Below are positions 45,465-54,506 of a stretch of 64,000 nucleotides of DNA, piece by piece. Every line of letters begins with the position of its first letter. The first letter of the stretch is position 1. The notes under the pieces were generated by a model. It was not told where the DNA came from. It saw only the letters and a list, made by a program, of their open reading frames with translations, and did no database searches. A program made the translations under genes and the position numbers. The DNA is from Corynebacterium frankenforstense (lineage in GTDB: Bacteria; Actinomycetota; Actinomycetes; Mycobacteriales; Mycobacteriaceae): NCBI RefSeq assembly GCF_030211955.1, contig NZ_JASODI010000001.1, positions 180,027-244,026 of the forward strand, read 5' to 3'.

Positions 45465-46268
45465 GTGAGTGGCCCCATGACGACGATCATCAGCGAGACC
45501 GACGGCAACGTGGCCGTGGTGACCATCGACAAGCCGAAGCGGCGCAACGCCCTGACCCACGCCGAGTTCCTGGAGCTCGCGCAGGCGGTCGAGCGGGCGG
45601 GTGCCGACGCCGCGGTGCGCGCCGTGGTGCTCACCGGCACCGGCCCCGCGTTCTGCGCGGGCGCCGACGTGGTCGACGGCGCATCCGAGGTCGCCGAGGC
45701 GCTCGCCGCAGGGGACGACGCCGACGGCGCCCCGATGGCCAACGCCACCGCGATGATCCGCGCGGTCACCGCTTGCCCGGTGCCCGTCGTCGCCGCCGTC
45801 GAGGGCGCGGCCGCCGGCATCGGCGCCTCGCTCGCACTGGCCTGCGACCTCATCGTCGCCGGTGAGAGTGGCTTTTTCACCCTGCCCTTCGGGCGCATCG
45901 GCCTGGTGCCCGACGGTGCGGCGTGTCTGACGGTGGCCGCCTCCCTGGGTCGCGCCCGGGCCATGCAGCTCGCGCTGACTCAGTCGCGGCTCCCCGCCGA
46001 GGAGGCCGCCGCCGCGGGGCTGGTCGCGGAGGTCGTCGAGGACGGCCGTGCCCTCTCCGCCGCCCGCGAGCTGGTCGCCGGCGTGCTCGCCGGCTCGCCG
46101 CGCGAGGCTCTCGCCGAGGTCAAGGCCCTCATCAACGGCGCGACCCTGGCAGGCCTCGACGAGCAGCTGGCCGTGGAGGCGAAGGTCCAGCCGCGCCTTC
46201 TGACCTCCGAGGGACACCGCGAGGGCGTGGCGGCCTTCCGCGAGCGCCGCCGCCCCGACTTCGGTTAG
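45465..46268 (+). CDS. enoyl-CoA hydratase/isomerase family protein
   Basis: A 267-residue crotonase-fold enzyme acting on acyl-CoA in beta-oxidation or a related pathway. The CoA/oxyanion-hole segments are GTGPAFCAGADVVDG and AVEGAAAGIGASLALACDL. The region that carries the second catalytic Glu in true hydratases reads IGLVPDGAA, with Asp in place, as in isomerase-like or PaaG-like members, so water addition is not certain. GTG 45465 is favoured because AAGGGAAA lies about five bases before it; ATG 45477 is an alternative. Convergent with the AMP-ligase gene, separated by a hairpin (46289-46313). Confidence 0.88.
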   Translation: MSGPMTTIISETDGNVAVVTIDKPKRRNALTHAEFLELAQAVERAGADAAVRAVVLTGTGPAFCAGADVVDGASEVAEALAAGDDADGAPMANATAMIRAVTACPVPVVAAVEGAAAGIGASLALACDLIVAGESGFFTLPFGRIGLVPDGAACLTVAASLGRARAMQLALTQSRLPAEEAAAAGLVAEVVEDGRALSAARELVAGVLAGSPREALAEVKALINGATLAGLDEQLAVEAKVQPRLLTSEGHREGVAAFRERRRPDFG

Positions 46269-46288
46269 GCCCGGCCGACGCCCGGCGC

Positions 46289-46313
46289 GCGCGGGGCCCG
46301 GGCCTCCCCGCGC
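46289..46313. terminator. hairpin between convergent hydratase and AMP-ligase genes
   Basis: The stem GCGCGGGG / CCCCGCGC with loop CCCGGGCCT fills the convergent gap. No T-tract is present, so efficiency is uncertain. Confidence 0.4.
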
Positions 46314-46326
46314 CACCGGCGCCGGC

Positions 46327-47968
46327 TCAGCGGTCGCGCAGCTCGTGGCGCAGGATCTTGCCGGAGACCGACTTCGGGATCTGCTCGATGAAGTCGATGC
46401 GGCGGATCTTCTTGTAGGGTGCCACCCGCTCGGCGACCCAGTCCTTCAGCTCCTCCTCGCCGAGCTCGTGGCCCTCCTTGACCACGATGAAGGCCCGGGG
46501 GACCTCCTCGCCGTCCTCGGGGCGGCGCCACGGCACGACCGCGGAGTCGGCCACCGAGTCGTGGGTCAGCAGCATCGCCTCCAGTTCGGCGGGGGCGACC
46601 TGGTAGCCCTTGTACTTGATCAGCTCCTTGGCCCGGTCGACGATGAGGAGCCTGCCGTTGGCGTTGTAGCGGGCGATGTCGCCGGTGCGCAGCCAGCCGT
46701 CCGGGGTGCGAGCCCCGGCGGTGGCCTCCTCGTTGTCGTGGTAGCCGAGCATGACCTGCGGCCCGCGGATCCACAGCTCGCCGTCGCGGGAGTGGCCCTC
46801 GGGCACGCCTTCGGCCTGCTGGTCGCCGGGCTCGGGCACGGGGATCTCTGCGAGGTCCGGGTCGAGCAGGTCGACCAGCTTGGCCTCGGTGTTGGGCGCC
46901 GGCGTGCCGATGGACCCGATGTCGCCCCGGCCGCGCACGTGCGCGGTGGCCAGCGGGCTGGTCTCGGTCATGCCGTAGTCCTGGATGACGTCGCAGCCGA
47001 TGCGCTTCGCCACGGCGTCGGCCAGCTCCTCGTCGAGCGGCGCCGCCCCGGAGAGCATGAACTCGAGCGAGGAGAGGTCGAACTCGTCGACGGCGGGGTG
47101 CTTGGCCAGCCCGACCATGATCGGCGGGGCGACGTAGGTGTACTGCACGCCGCACTTCTGGTGCGCCTCGAGGAAGAGGTGCAGGTCGAACTTCGGCATG
47201 GTCAGAAGGTGGCAGCGCGCCGCGACGATGGTGTTGAGCATCGAGTTCATCCCGTAGATGTGGAAGAACGGCAGCGGGCCCATCACGGTCCAGCCCGGGC
47301 GCAGGCCGTTCAGGCTCAGCATCGCGACGGTCTGGCGGATGTTCGAGGTCAGGTTGTGGTGGCTCAGCCGCACGCCCTTGGGCCGGCCGGTGGTGCCGGA
47401 GGAGTAGGGCAGCGCGGCGAGGTGGGTGAGCGGGTCGATGTCGATTACGGGGGCGGGCCGGCCCTCGGTCAGCAGCGCCTCCAGCCCCTCGGTCGGGTCG
47501 TCGAGCGCGACGGTCATCGAGACTCCGGCGCGCTCGGCGCCCTCGGCGCCCGCGGGGCCGAGCTTGTCGATGTAGAAGCAGGCTGCCGGCGCCGGAGTCG
47601 CGCAGCTGGAACTCGACGTCCTTGGCGGTGGCCAGCGCGCCGATCGGGGTGATGGTGGCCCCGGCGCGCATGATGCCGTGGAAGGCCAGGGCGTAGGCGA
47701 TGCCGTTGGGCGCCTGCAGGCCGACGACGTCGCCGACGCCGACCCCGCGGGCGGCCAGGGCGCCGGCGAGTGCCTCGACGCGGTCGCGGAACTCGCCGAG
47801 GGTGAGTGTCTGGCCGGTGGCGACGTCGGTGATGGCGGGGTTGTCGCGCTCATCGTCGGCGATGCCCCCGAAGACGAGGTCGAAGACGGTCTCGTCGTCG
47901 GGGACGTCGAGGTCGCGGACATTGTCGGTGAGCCACTCGACGGGGCGGACGGTCTGGGACGTGCTCAT
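46327..47968 (-). pseudogene. AMP-forming acyl/4-coumarate-CoA ligase, interrupted by a +1 frameshift
   Basis: Adenylate-forming ligase of the 4-coumarate-CoA ligase/FadD group. The N-terminal part (MSTSQTVRPVEWLTDNV to VEFQLRDSGA) is in one frame, starting at ATG 47968 with AAGGAG six bases upstream. The rest (from CFYIDKLGP to ILRHELRDR) is in another. The frames join at about 47586-47594 (GGCGCCGGCAGCC on the minus strand), where one extra base explains the shift. All ligase motifs remain downstream: SSGTTGRPKG, YGMTETSPLA, KYKGYQVAP and the catalytic Lys in PKSVSGKILR. The uniform codon pattern on both sides suggests a recent lesion or a sequencing error. It lies downstream of an acyl-CoA dehydrogenase gene. 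Confidence 0.85.
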
Positions 47969-48079
47969 CGTTGCTCCTTGGGCGCCGGATGCGGTTGCCG
48001 GTACGGGGTCAGGGGCGGTCGGGTGAAGGCTCGGGTGCGGGGCGCGGGCTCGGCGGTGCGCGCGGTGTCCGGCGCGCGC

Positions 48080-49255
48080 TCAGCGGTAGGCGCTGACACC
48101 GGTGAGCGCCTTGCCGACGATCAGCGACTGGATGGTGTCGGTGCCCTCGTAGGTGTGCAGCGCCTCGAGATCGGCCATGTGGCGCATGACGTGGTTGTCC
48201 AGCAGGATGCCCACGCCGCCGAGCATGTCGCGGGCGTTCGCGGCGATGCGCCGGGCCGCCCGGGTGTTGTGCACCTTGGCCAGGGAGGCCTGCTTGGGCG
48301 AGAGGGTGCCGGCCTCCTCGAGGTCGGCCAGGCGCCGGCAGTAGAGCGCCATGGCGACCAGGTCCTGGAGCATGTCGGAGAGGCGCTGCTGGATGATCTG
48401 GAAGCCGGCGAGCTCCCGGCCGAACTGCTCGCGCTCCTGGACGTGGGCCAGGGCCTTCTCGAAGCAGTCGAGCGCGATGCCGAGGGCCGCCCAGGCCACC
48501 GAGCAGCGGGTGCCGGTCAGCACTCCCGCGGTGTCGCGGAAGCTGCGCGCGCCGGGCAGGCGGGCGGAGTCGGGCACGCGCACGTCGGTCAGCGTGATGA
48601 GAGCCTGGGGGATGCCGCGCAGCGAGCCTTTGCCGTTGATGGTTTCGGCGGAGTAGCCCTCGGCGGTCTGGTCGACGAGGAAGCCGCCGACCTCGCCGTC
48701 GTCGGTGCGCGCCCAGATGATGGAGACGTCGCCGACGGAGCCGTGGCCGATCCACTTCTTGGCCCCGTTGATCACCCATTCGTCGCCTTCGCGGCACGCG
48801 GAGGTCTCCAGGGCCACCGAGTCCGAGCCGTGGTCGGGCTCGGTCAGCGCGAAGGCGCCGAGCTTGTCGCAGGTGGCCATGGCCGGCAGCCACGTCGCCT
48901 TCTGCTCCTCGGAGCCGCAGTTGGCGATCGAGCGCATGGCCAGGCCCGCCTGCACGGCGATGGCGGTGGACAGCGAGGCGTCGCAGCGGGCGACCTCCAT
49001 GACGATCAGGGAGCGCCCGAGCGCGGAGTAGGACGGTTGGCCGGGGATCTCGATGCCGTCGGTCATCAGCCCGGCCGCCGCGGCCTCGCGCACGAGGTCG
49101 AGCGGGTAGTCGGCGGTCTCCCAGGCGGCGTTGACGCGGTCGCGGGCCGCGGCGCCGAACTCGGCGGCGCGCCGCCACGCCTCGAGGTCGCCCCCGGTGA
49201 CGTCCGCGAAGACGTCGTAGAAGTCTGCGGGGCTGGTGATGGGGTTGTCGGCCAT
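48080..49255 (-). CDS. acyl-CoA dehydrogenase
   Basis: A 391-residue FAD enzyme that introduces a trans double bond into acyl-CoA. Signatures: FALTEPDHGSD (FAD/substrate loop), the sheet segment KKWIGHGSVGDVSIIWART, VAWAALGIALDCFEKAL with REQFGRELAGFQIIQQRL, and the C-terminal YEGTDTIQSLIVG. The Glu in YEGT (about 370) is the catalytic base position of the glutaryl/isovaleryl type. ATG 49255 is preceded by GGAGGAG. The AMP-ligase gene follows 111 bases downstream on the same strand, suggesting an operon that activates and oxidises an acid. The chain length of the substrate is not determined. Confidence 0.92.
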   Translation of the reverse strand: MADNPITSPADFYDVFADVTGGDLEAWRRAAEFGAAARDRVNAAWETADYPLDLVREAAAAGLMTDGIEIPGQPSYSALGRSLIVMEVARCDASLSTAIAVQAGLAMRSIANCGSEEQKATWLPAMATCDKLGAFALTEPDHGSDSVALETSACREGDEWVINGAKKWIGHGSVGDVSIIWARTDDGEVGGFLVDQTAEGYSAETINGKGSLRGIPQALITLTDVRVPDSARLPGARSFRDTAGVLTGTRCSVAWAALGIALDCFEKALAHVQEREQFGRELAGFQIIQQRLSDMLQDLVAMALYCRRLADLEEAGTLSPKQASLAKVHNTRAARRIAANARDMLGGVGILLDNHVMRHMADLEALHTYEGTDTIQSLIVGKALTGVSAYR

Positions 49256-49459
49256 GGCTCCTCCGGACGAATGGTCGTTAGTCGCTTACTGTGACCGCCG
49301 ACACTACCAGCGTTGTCCGGTGGCGCGCGCCATTTCGCACGCGTACGTGACGCGCCGGGGTGGGGCACGCGCGGCGTCGGCAAGCTCCCCGGCGGGGCAT
49401 GCGCGCCGCCTGATCGGTTCGGCGCGACGAATGACCTGCGCTGCACTAGCGTGACGGGC
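49256..49459. promoter_or_regulatory. divergent region between acyl-CoA dehydrogenase and an unknown gene
   Basis: The ACAD side holds TTAGTCGCTTACTGTGAC (about 49274-49291), a half-dyad that could be an operator. A dispersed motif copy (CGTCGGCAA, 49375-49383) lies in the middle. CACTAGCGT shortly before ATG 49460 is a possible -10 for the rightward gene. Nothing is recognised with certainty. Confidence 0.3.
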
Positions 49460-50545
49460 ATGAACGCCCCGCAAAACTTCTCTGAACTCCACACCCACCC
49501 GGCCCCGGAGTCGATCCTCGACGCCGCGGCCCGCGAGCTGCCCGACGCCGGCGCGCCCGAGGCCCGTTCGATCCTCTCCGGGCTGGCCTGCCTAAGGCAG
49601 CTGCCCCTGCCGACGGCCGCGGTACTCATCGTCCAGGACCCCGACGCCAGCCACGTGCACACCCGGGCGCGGTGGCGGGAGCTGGGGCGCGCGCCATCGC
49701 GCGGCGCGCGGCCCTCGGCGCTGCCCGGCCCGCAGGGCTCCGTCGAGCTGGTCTACGACGAGCGCCAGACCACCTCGCTGGGCCAGGGCACCGCGCCGGA
49801 CACCACGATCGAGCCCGTCGCCGCCGACGCCGCGGTGGACAACCTGATCGCCGGGCTTCCGGGCGTGGGCGTGGCCGCGCGCGAGGACCGCGAGGTCGCG
49901 GGGGAGGGGCGGCGCACCGTGCTCGGCCGGCGCCTGGCCGAGCCCGCCTTCGTGCCGGCACGGGCCGGCCACGAGCGCGCCGTGCTCGCCGAGGTCGTGC
50001 TCACCGACGCCTGGTTCGGGCTCAGCGCCCGCGAGCAGCTCGCGGACCTGCTGCCCGTCGTCGCCGAGGTGCTCGCCGCCGAGGGCCTGCCGCTCGGCGC
50101 GCTGGAGGCCAAGGAGCACGCCGCCGCCGAGCACCGCCTCGACGCCGAGGGCGTGACCAAGGACGAGCGCCGCCACCTGCTGGCCGCCTACCCCCTGATC
50201 GAACACCTGCGCTCCCGGGAGATTGACGACGCCGCGCAGCCCGCCGAGGGCGGTTCCGGCACCGAGGCCGCGGACGCCGGCGCGGGCGCCGGCGGGAGCG
50301 CAACCGAGGTGGCCGACGCCTCGAGCGCGGGTGCCTCGGCGCGCCTGGCCGGCTGGCTCGCCGCCGCGCGCCTGGGTATGGAGCGCGACTACCCCTCGGA
50401 GACGCACACCGCGGACCTGGGCCAGGCGCTGCGGCTGGCCGCGAAGCTCGAGTGCCTCTGCCTGGACTGTTGCGCGCGCTCGGGGGTCGCCTTCCCCGAG
50501 GACCGCGGCACCGAGCTGCTCGACTGGTGGCGCCGGCGGGACTAA
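49460..50545 (+). CDS. unknown protein
   Basis: A 361-residue protein with no domain I recognise. It is Ala/Glu-rich and soluble, without signal peptide or membrane segments. An N-terminal segment with LPLPTAAVLIVQDPDASHVHT could be a small fold. The middle has LAEVVLTDAWFGLSAREQ, and the C-terminal part is helical, with a Cys cluster (ECLCLDCCARSG, about 333-344) that might bind metal. A Gly/Ala-rich linker (about 255-295) holds a dispersed motif copy (TTGACGACG, 50223-50231, read as EIDDA). ATG 49460 (MNAPQNFSELH) is chosen because conserved-looking sequence starts there. It precedes the tRNA gene and its terminator. Confidence 0.65.
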   Translation: MNAPQNFSELHTHPAPESILDAAARELPDAGAPEARSILSGLACLRQLPLPTAAVLIVQDPDASHVHTRARWRELGRAPSRGARPSALPGPQGSVELVYDERQTTSLGQGTAPDTTIEPVAADAAVDNLIAGLPGVGVAAREDREVAGEGRRTVLGRRLAEPAFVPARAGHERAVLAEVVLTDAWFGLSAREQLADLLPVVAEVLAAEGLPLGALEAKEHAAAEHRLDAEGVTKDERRHLLAAYPLIEHLRSREIDDAAQPAEGGSGTEAADAGAGAGGSATEVADASSAGASARLAGWLAAARLGMERDYPSETHTADLGQALRLAAKLECLCLDCCARSGVAFPEDRGTELLDWWRRRD

Positions 50546-50595
50546 GCTGGCGGGACTAGCCGGGCGCCCTCCTTTCCGCCCCTCTCCACGCGCAC

Positions 50596-50629
50596 GAAAA
50601 ACGCCGCAGGCCTTATGACCTGCGGCGTT
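50596..50629 (-). terminator. rho-independent terminator of the tRNA-Arg gene
   Basis: A perfect 11-bp stem AACGCCGCAGG / CCTGCGGCGTT (50600-50629, 8-base loop) is followed on the minus strand by TTTTTCG. It lies immediately 3' of the tRNA. Confidence 0.9.
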
Positions 50630-50633
50630 ACCG

Positions 50634-50706
50634 TGCCCCCGACAGGAGTCGAACCTGCGACCTTCGGTACCGGAAACCGGCGCTCTATCCACTGAGCTAC
50701 GGGGGC
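50634..50706 (-). tRNA. tRNA-Arg, anticodon CCG
   Basis: A 73-base cloverleaf on the minus strand. The acceptor stem is GCCCCCG / CGGGGGC with discriminator A, the D-arm GTAGCTCAGTGGATAGAGC, the anticodon loop TTCCGGT (anticodon CCG, reading CGG), and the T-arm GCAGGTTCGACTCCTGT. No CCA is encoded. The gene has its own terminator and stands alone. tRNA genes are common integration sites, but the flanks show no att duplication. Confidence 0.95.
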
Positions 50707-50778
50707 ATCCGCCCGGCGGTCAGCCGCCGGGCAACGGGAGACAGTTTAGCACCGCCCGCCCGTGCGGCCTAACCGCGG

Positions 50779-52387
50779 CTAGTTGACCTGCGGGGCGGAG
50801 GGGTCGATGCCCTGGATCTCCGAGGCGGTGGCCTCGCCGGTCTCCAGGTAGTGCATGACCAGCTCGTCGGCGGCCGGGTTGCCGGTGCCGAACTGCCCGT
50901 GGCCGGAGCCGCGCACGGTGACGACCTGGCTGTTCATCTGCCCGGCCATGTTGTCGAAGTTGCCGTAGACGGTCTGCGGGTCGCCGGTGGCCTGCAGCTG
51001 CAGGGGACGGTGCTGAAGCTTCGAGCCGTCGAGCGGGCGGACCTTCGTGGTCGCCGGCGCCCCGGCGCAGTACGCACCCGATCCGAAGAGCGCGGCCGGG
51101 GAGGCGAAGATGTCCCCGGTGACCAGCGAGTACCACAGGGCCTCGGGCCACATGAGCGGGTTGACCGGGGCCTCAGACTCGTTGCAGATCATCACGTTCT
51201 GCATGTAGGCGAAGGACTCCTCGACCTCGGCGGCCTCGGCCAGCGCACGGTCCTTGGTCTGCGCGTCCATCTGGTCGGCCGCGCCCGCGGCCTCGGCCGG
51301 GTCGAGGGTGCCGTTGATCGTCCGGGCCAGCATGTCCCAGGCGGCCGGGGCGGGCACGAGCAGGCGGGTTGTCAGAAGCAGCTCGGAGGTGGCCTGGTTG
51401 GCGCCCGGGTTGGCCGCCTGGGAGGCCAGGCCCTCGAGCTGCACGCGCTGCAGGCCGGCGGCGGTCATCAGGTCCGCGGCGGACTGGCCGGCCCACTCGA
51501 AGCCGGCGGGAACGTCGCCGACCTGTGCGGCCGGCGGGGCGACGGTCGGGTTGGTGCCGGCCTCGGCCGTGACAGCCACCGACCAGGCCTGGTAGGCCTT
51601 CAGCGGGGTGTCGCCGAGGTGGTAGGTCTCATCGTTGGCGGCGACCCAGCCGAAGAACTCATGCAGCGAGCGCTCGTAGCCGGACTTCTGGCTGACAATC
51701 AGCGGAGCCCACATGGTCTCGCGGTTGAAGCCGGAGTCGAGCACCAGCTTGTCCACGCGCTCGGGGTACTTCGAGGCGTAGACGGAGCCGAGCAGCGTGC
51801 CGTAGGAGACGCCGACGATGTTGATGCGCTCCTCGCCGAGCGCCGCGCGCACCGCCTCCCAGTCACCGGCGGTGTTCTCGGTGGTCACCTGCTGCGGGAA
51901 GCGGGGGGGTGGCCTCGCAGGCGGCGCGCACGGCCCCGCCGGCGTTGACCGTCTGCGCGACCGGGTCCGCCGAGGCGTTCTCGCTGCAGGTCAGCGCCCG
52001 GGAGCCGGAGAGCCCGCGCGGCTGGACGGCGACCACGTCGTAGTGCTCGCGCAGCTGGGAGGGCAGGACCATGCCCTGGGTGGAGCCGTAGGCGCCCATG
52101 GCGTCCACGCCCGGGCCACCGGGGTTGGTGAAGACGGTGCCGCGCTTCTCGCCGCCGGCGGGCAGGCGCACGAGGCTGACCTGCATCTTCTCCCCGCCGG
52201 GGTTGGCGTGGTCGACGGGCACCTCGACGGTGCCGCACTCGGCGCCGGGCTGGTCGACGCGCACGGGGCACTCGCCCCAGTTCGCGCCGGCGGTCTGGGC
52301 GCCGGCGGGCGAGGCGGCGACGGTGAGGGTGGTGGCACTGAGCGCCGCCGCGGCGACCGCGGCGGCGCTGCGCAGAATGTTCTTCAC
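50779..52387 (-). pseudogene. secreted tripeptidyl-aminopeptidase-like alpha/beta hydrolase, frameshifted in a seven-base G/C run
   Basis: Serine exopeptidase of the actinobacterial SlpD/E-type secreted family. The N-terminal part (GTG 52387, signal peptide through ASPAGAQTAG, then GGPGVDAMGAYG) is in one frame up to about 51909. The rest, with the nucleophile elbow GVSYGTLLGS, is in another and runs to 50779 with the late His segment GSGHGQFG. The frames meet at a run of seven identical bases (51903-51909, C on the coding strand). Removing one restores ACEATPPRFPQQVTTENT. A sequencing slip, phase variation or a real pseudogene are all possible. It probably cleaves peptides for nutrition. Upstream of it on the same strand is modBC. 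Confidence 0.85.
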
Positions 52388-52421
52388 AGGGGCTCCTTTC
52401 GGGTCCCCATGAAGGTATCAA

Positions 52422-54503
52422 CTAGACGTTATCGGTGCCGGGCTCAGGTGTGAGCCGGGGGTGCACCGTCACCGCGGTGGCCTTGACCAGGCAGTCGACC
52501 GCGACGCCGGACTCCAGGCCCAGCTCGACGGCCGCGGCTGTGGTGACCGGGGTGGTCAGCTGCACGCCCTCGGCGAGGCCCACGGTGACGATAACGTTGG
52601 CGCCCGCGCCGGCGTCGGCCGGGGTGGAGTCGAGCGTGAGCACGGTGCCGGACCAGCGGTTGCGCGCCGAGAGCACCTCGGGGGCCCGATTGCCGACGTC
52701 CCGTCGCCCGGCCTCGCCGGTCCCGTCACCGTCGGCGCCCGCACCGGCGCCCACGTCGGCGGCGCCCGCGCTCCGCACGAGCGTGACCGCCGTCGGGGCG
52801 AAGGTCACCACGGCCGGCGTGCCGGGGGCTGTGCCCCCGGCCGGGACCGGGGCGTCCTCGGACGGCGAGCCCACGACTTCCTGGCCGGCGACGTCGACGG
52901 TGACCGACGCGGCGTCGGAAATTGTCACCGTGCCCTCGAGGCGGTTGACGCCGGCCAGGCGCGCGGCGAAGTCCGTGGGCGGCAGGGCGAAGAGCTCGCC
53001 GGTGGGTACCTCGGCGACGGTGCGCCCGGACTGCATCACGGCCACGCGCTCGGAGAGCCCGGCCAGGTCGACGGGGTCGTGGGTGACCATGATCGTGGTG
53101 CGGTCACCGCCGGTGGCGCGCAGCAGGCGGCGCCAGCGGGCGGTGGAGTCGACGTCGATGGCGGCCATCGGCTCGTCGAGGATGAGCACGCCGGGGCGCG
53201 CGCCGAGGGCGCGGACCAGGGCGACCTGCGCGGCCTGCCCGCCGGAGAGCGCCGGCACCGGGGTGTCGGCCAGGTCCGCCAGCCCGGCGGCCTCGAGCAG
53301 CTCGCCGGAGAGCTCCTTGTCGCGGGTGGCCATGGTGACCGCCTGGCGCACCGTGGCGGTGCGCGGCAGGCCGGGCCGCTGGGTCAGCAGCACGATGCCG
53401 CGGCGCTGGGCGGGCACGAAGTCGCCGCGGGCGGGCCCGTCGACAAGCTCGCCGTCGACGCGGACCTCGGCGCCGCGCAGGCGCCCGGCGATCAGCCCCG
53501 CCAGGGTGGTCTTGCCCGAGCCGTTCGGCCCGATCAGCGCGGTGATGGTGCCGGCGGGGAAGTGGGTGGTCTCCCCGCGGGTGGTGATCTCCACGCCGGT
53601 GCCGCCGGAGGCCGGCCGGGTCAGCTCGCGCATGCGCCCGGTGTCCAGGGCGGTGATCGTCGCCGGGCGCGGGGTGTGCTCGCGGGCGAAGAGCGTGGGC
53701 AGCATCGCGGCGAGGAACACGAGCACGGCGAGGATGATCAGCACCGCGGCCAGCACGTAGGCGCGATCCTGGTCGATCTCGCGCTCGAGGTAGATGCCGA
53801 TGGGCATGGTGCGCGTCTCGCCGGGCATGGAGCCCGCGAAGGTCAGCGTGGTGCCGAACTCGCCGAGCGAGCGGGCGAAGGCGAGCCCCGCGCCCGTTGC
53901 CACGGCCGGCGCGATGGCCGGCAGCGTGATGCGGGTGAGAATCTCGCGCGGGCGCATGCCCACGCCGGCGGCTGAGGCGAGGATCTCGCGGTCGATCTGG
54001 CGCAGCGCCGAGTCGACGGAGACGATCACGAAGGGCAGCGCGACGAAGGTGTGGGCGAGCACCACGCCGGGGAAGGCGAAGGCGAACTGGATGCCCAGGG
54101 CGTCGAGCACCGGGGCGAGCAGCCCGTGCCGGCCCACCGCGGCCGTCAGCGCCAGGCCCGCGACCACCGGCGGCATCGCCAGCGGCAGCATGACCAGCAG
54201 GCGCACCACACGCGCGCCGAAGCGTTCGGAGGACGAGATCCACACCGCCAGCGGCACGCCGAGCAGCACCGTGATCACGGTGGCCTGCACGGCGGCGTAG
54301 ATCGTCACGGCGAGCAGCTCGCGGGTGTCGTCCTCCTGGAGGACGGGCCAGAACTGCGACCAGTCCACGCGCACGCCGAGGGCGAGCACAGGGCCGACGA
54401 TGACGACGACGCCGATGACGGCGACCAGAAGCAGGGCAACCGGCACCCGGGCGCCTGCGGGCCCGGGGGGCGGTTGCTCAGTGGGAGTGCGTGTCACGCG
54501 CAC
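52422..54503 (-). CDS. modBC: molybdate ABC transporter, permease-ATPase fusion (ModB-ModC)
   Basis: A 693-residue fusion. Residues 20-270 are the ModB permease with five or six helices and the cytoplasmic coupling loop SAAGVGMRPREILTRITLP (about 177-195). Residues 300-520 are the ModC ATPase: Walker A GPNGSGKTT (325-333), LSGGQ (about 413) and Walker B VLILDEPMAAID. The C-terminus (about 600-690) has TOBE/Mop strands (LEGTVTISDAASVTVDV, NRWSGTVLTLD and NVIVTVGLAEGVQL) that bind molybdate. Two dispersed motif copies (52690-52698 and 52913-52921) fall in the linkers around the Mop-like repeats. GTG 54503 (second GTG 54497 possible) lies three bases after the modA stop. Fused ModBC is known in some actinobacteria. 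It supplies molybdenum to NarG next door. Confidence 0.92.
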   Translation of the reverse strand: MRVTRTPTEQPPPGPAGARVPVALLLVAVIGVVVIVGPVLALGVRVDWSQFWPVLQEDDTRELLAVTIYAAVQATVITVLLGVPLAVWISSSERFGARVVRLLVMLPLAMPPVVAGLALTAAVGRHGLLAPVLDALGIQFAFAFPGVVLAHTFVALPFVIVSVDSALRQIDREILASAAGVGMRPREILTRITLPAIAPAVATGAGLAFARSLGEFGTTLTFAGSMPGETRTMPIGIYLEREIDQDRAYVLAAVLIILAVLVFLAAMLPTLFAREHTPRPATITALDTGRMRELTRPASGGTGVEITTRGETTHFPAGTITALIGPNGSGKTTLAGLIAGRLRGAEVRVDGELVDGPARGDFVPAQRRGIVLLTQRPGLPRTATVRQAVTMATRDKELSGELLEAAGLADLADTPVPALSGGQAAQVALVRALGARPGVLILDEPMAAIDVDSTARWRRLLRATGGDRTTIMVTHDPVDLAGLSERVAVMQSGRTVAEVPTGELFALPPTDFAARLAGVNRLEGTVTISDAASVTVDVAGQEVVGSPSEDAPVPAGGTAPGTPAVVTFAPTAVTLVRSAGAADVGAGAGADGDGTGEAGRRDVGNRAPEVLSARNRWSGTVLTLDSTPADAGAGANVIVTVGLAEGVQLTTPVTTAAAVELGLESGVAVDCLVKATAVTVHPRLTPEPGTDNV

Positions 54504-54506
54504 CTC

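Noticed and set aside
47969..48079. Small gene between the acyl-CoA dehydrogenase and AMP-ligase genes
   Set aside because: No start codon with a ribosome-binding site and no plausible peptide; the gap reads as a leader.
50634..50706. Integration site at the tRNA-Arg gene
   Set aside because: No integrase gene, no duplicated tRNA 3' end and no composition change next to it.
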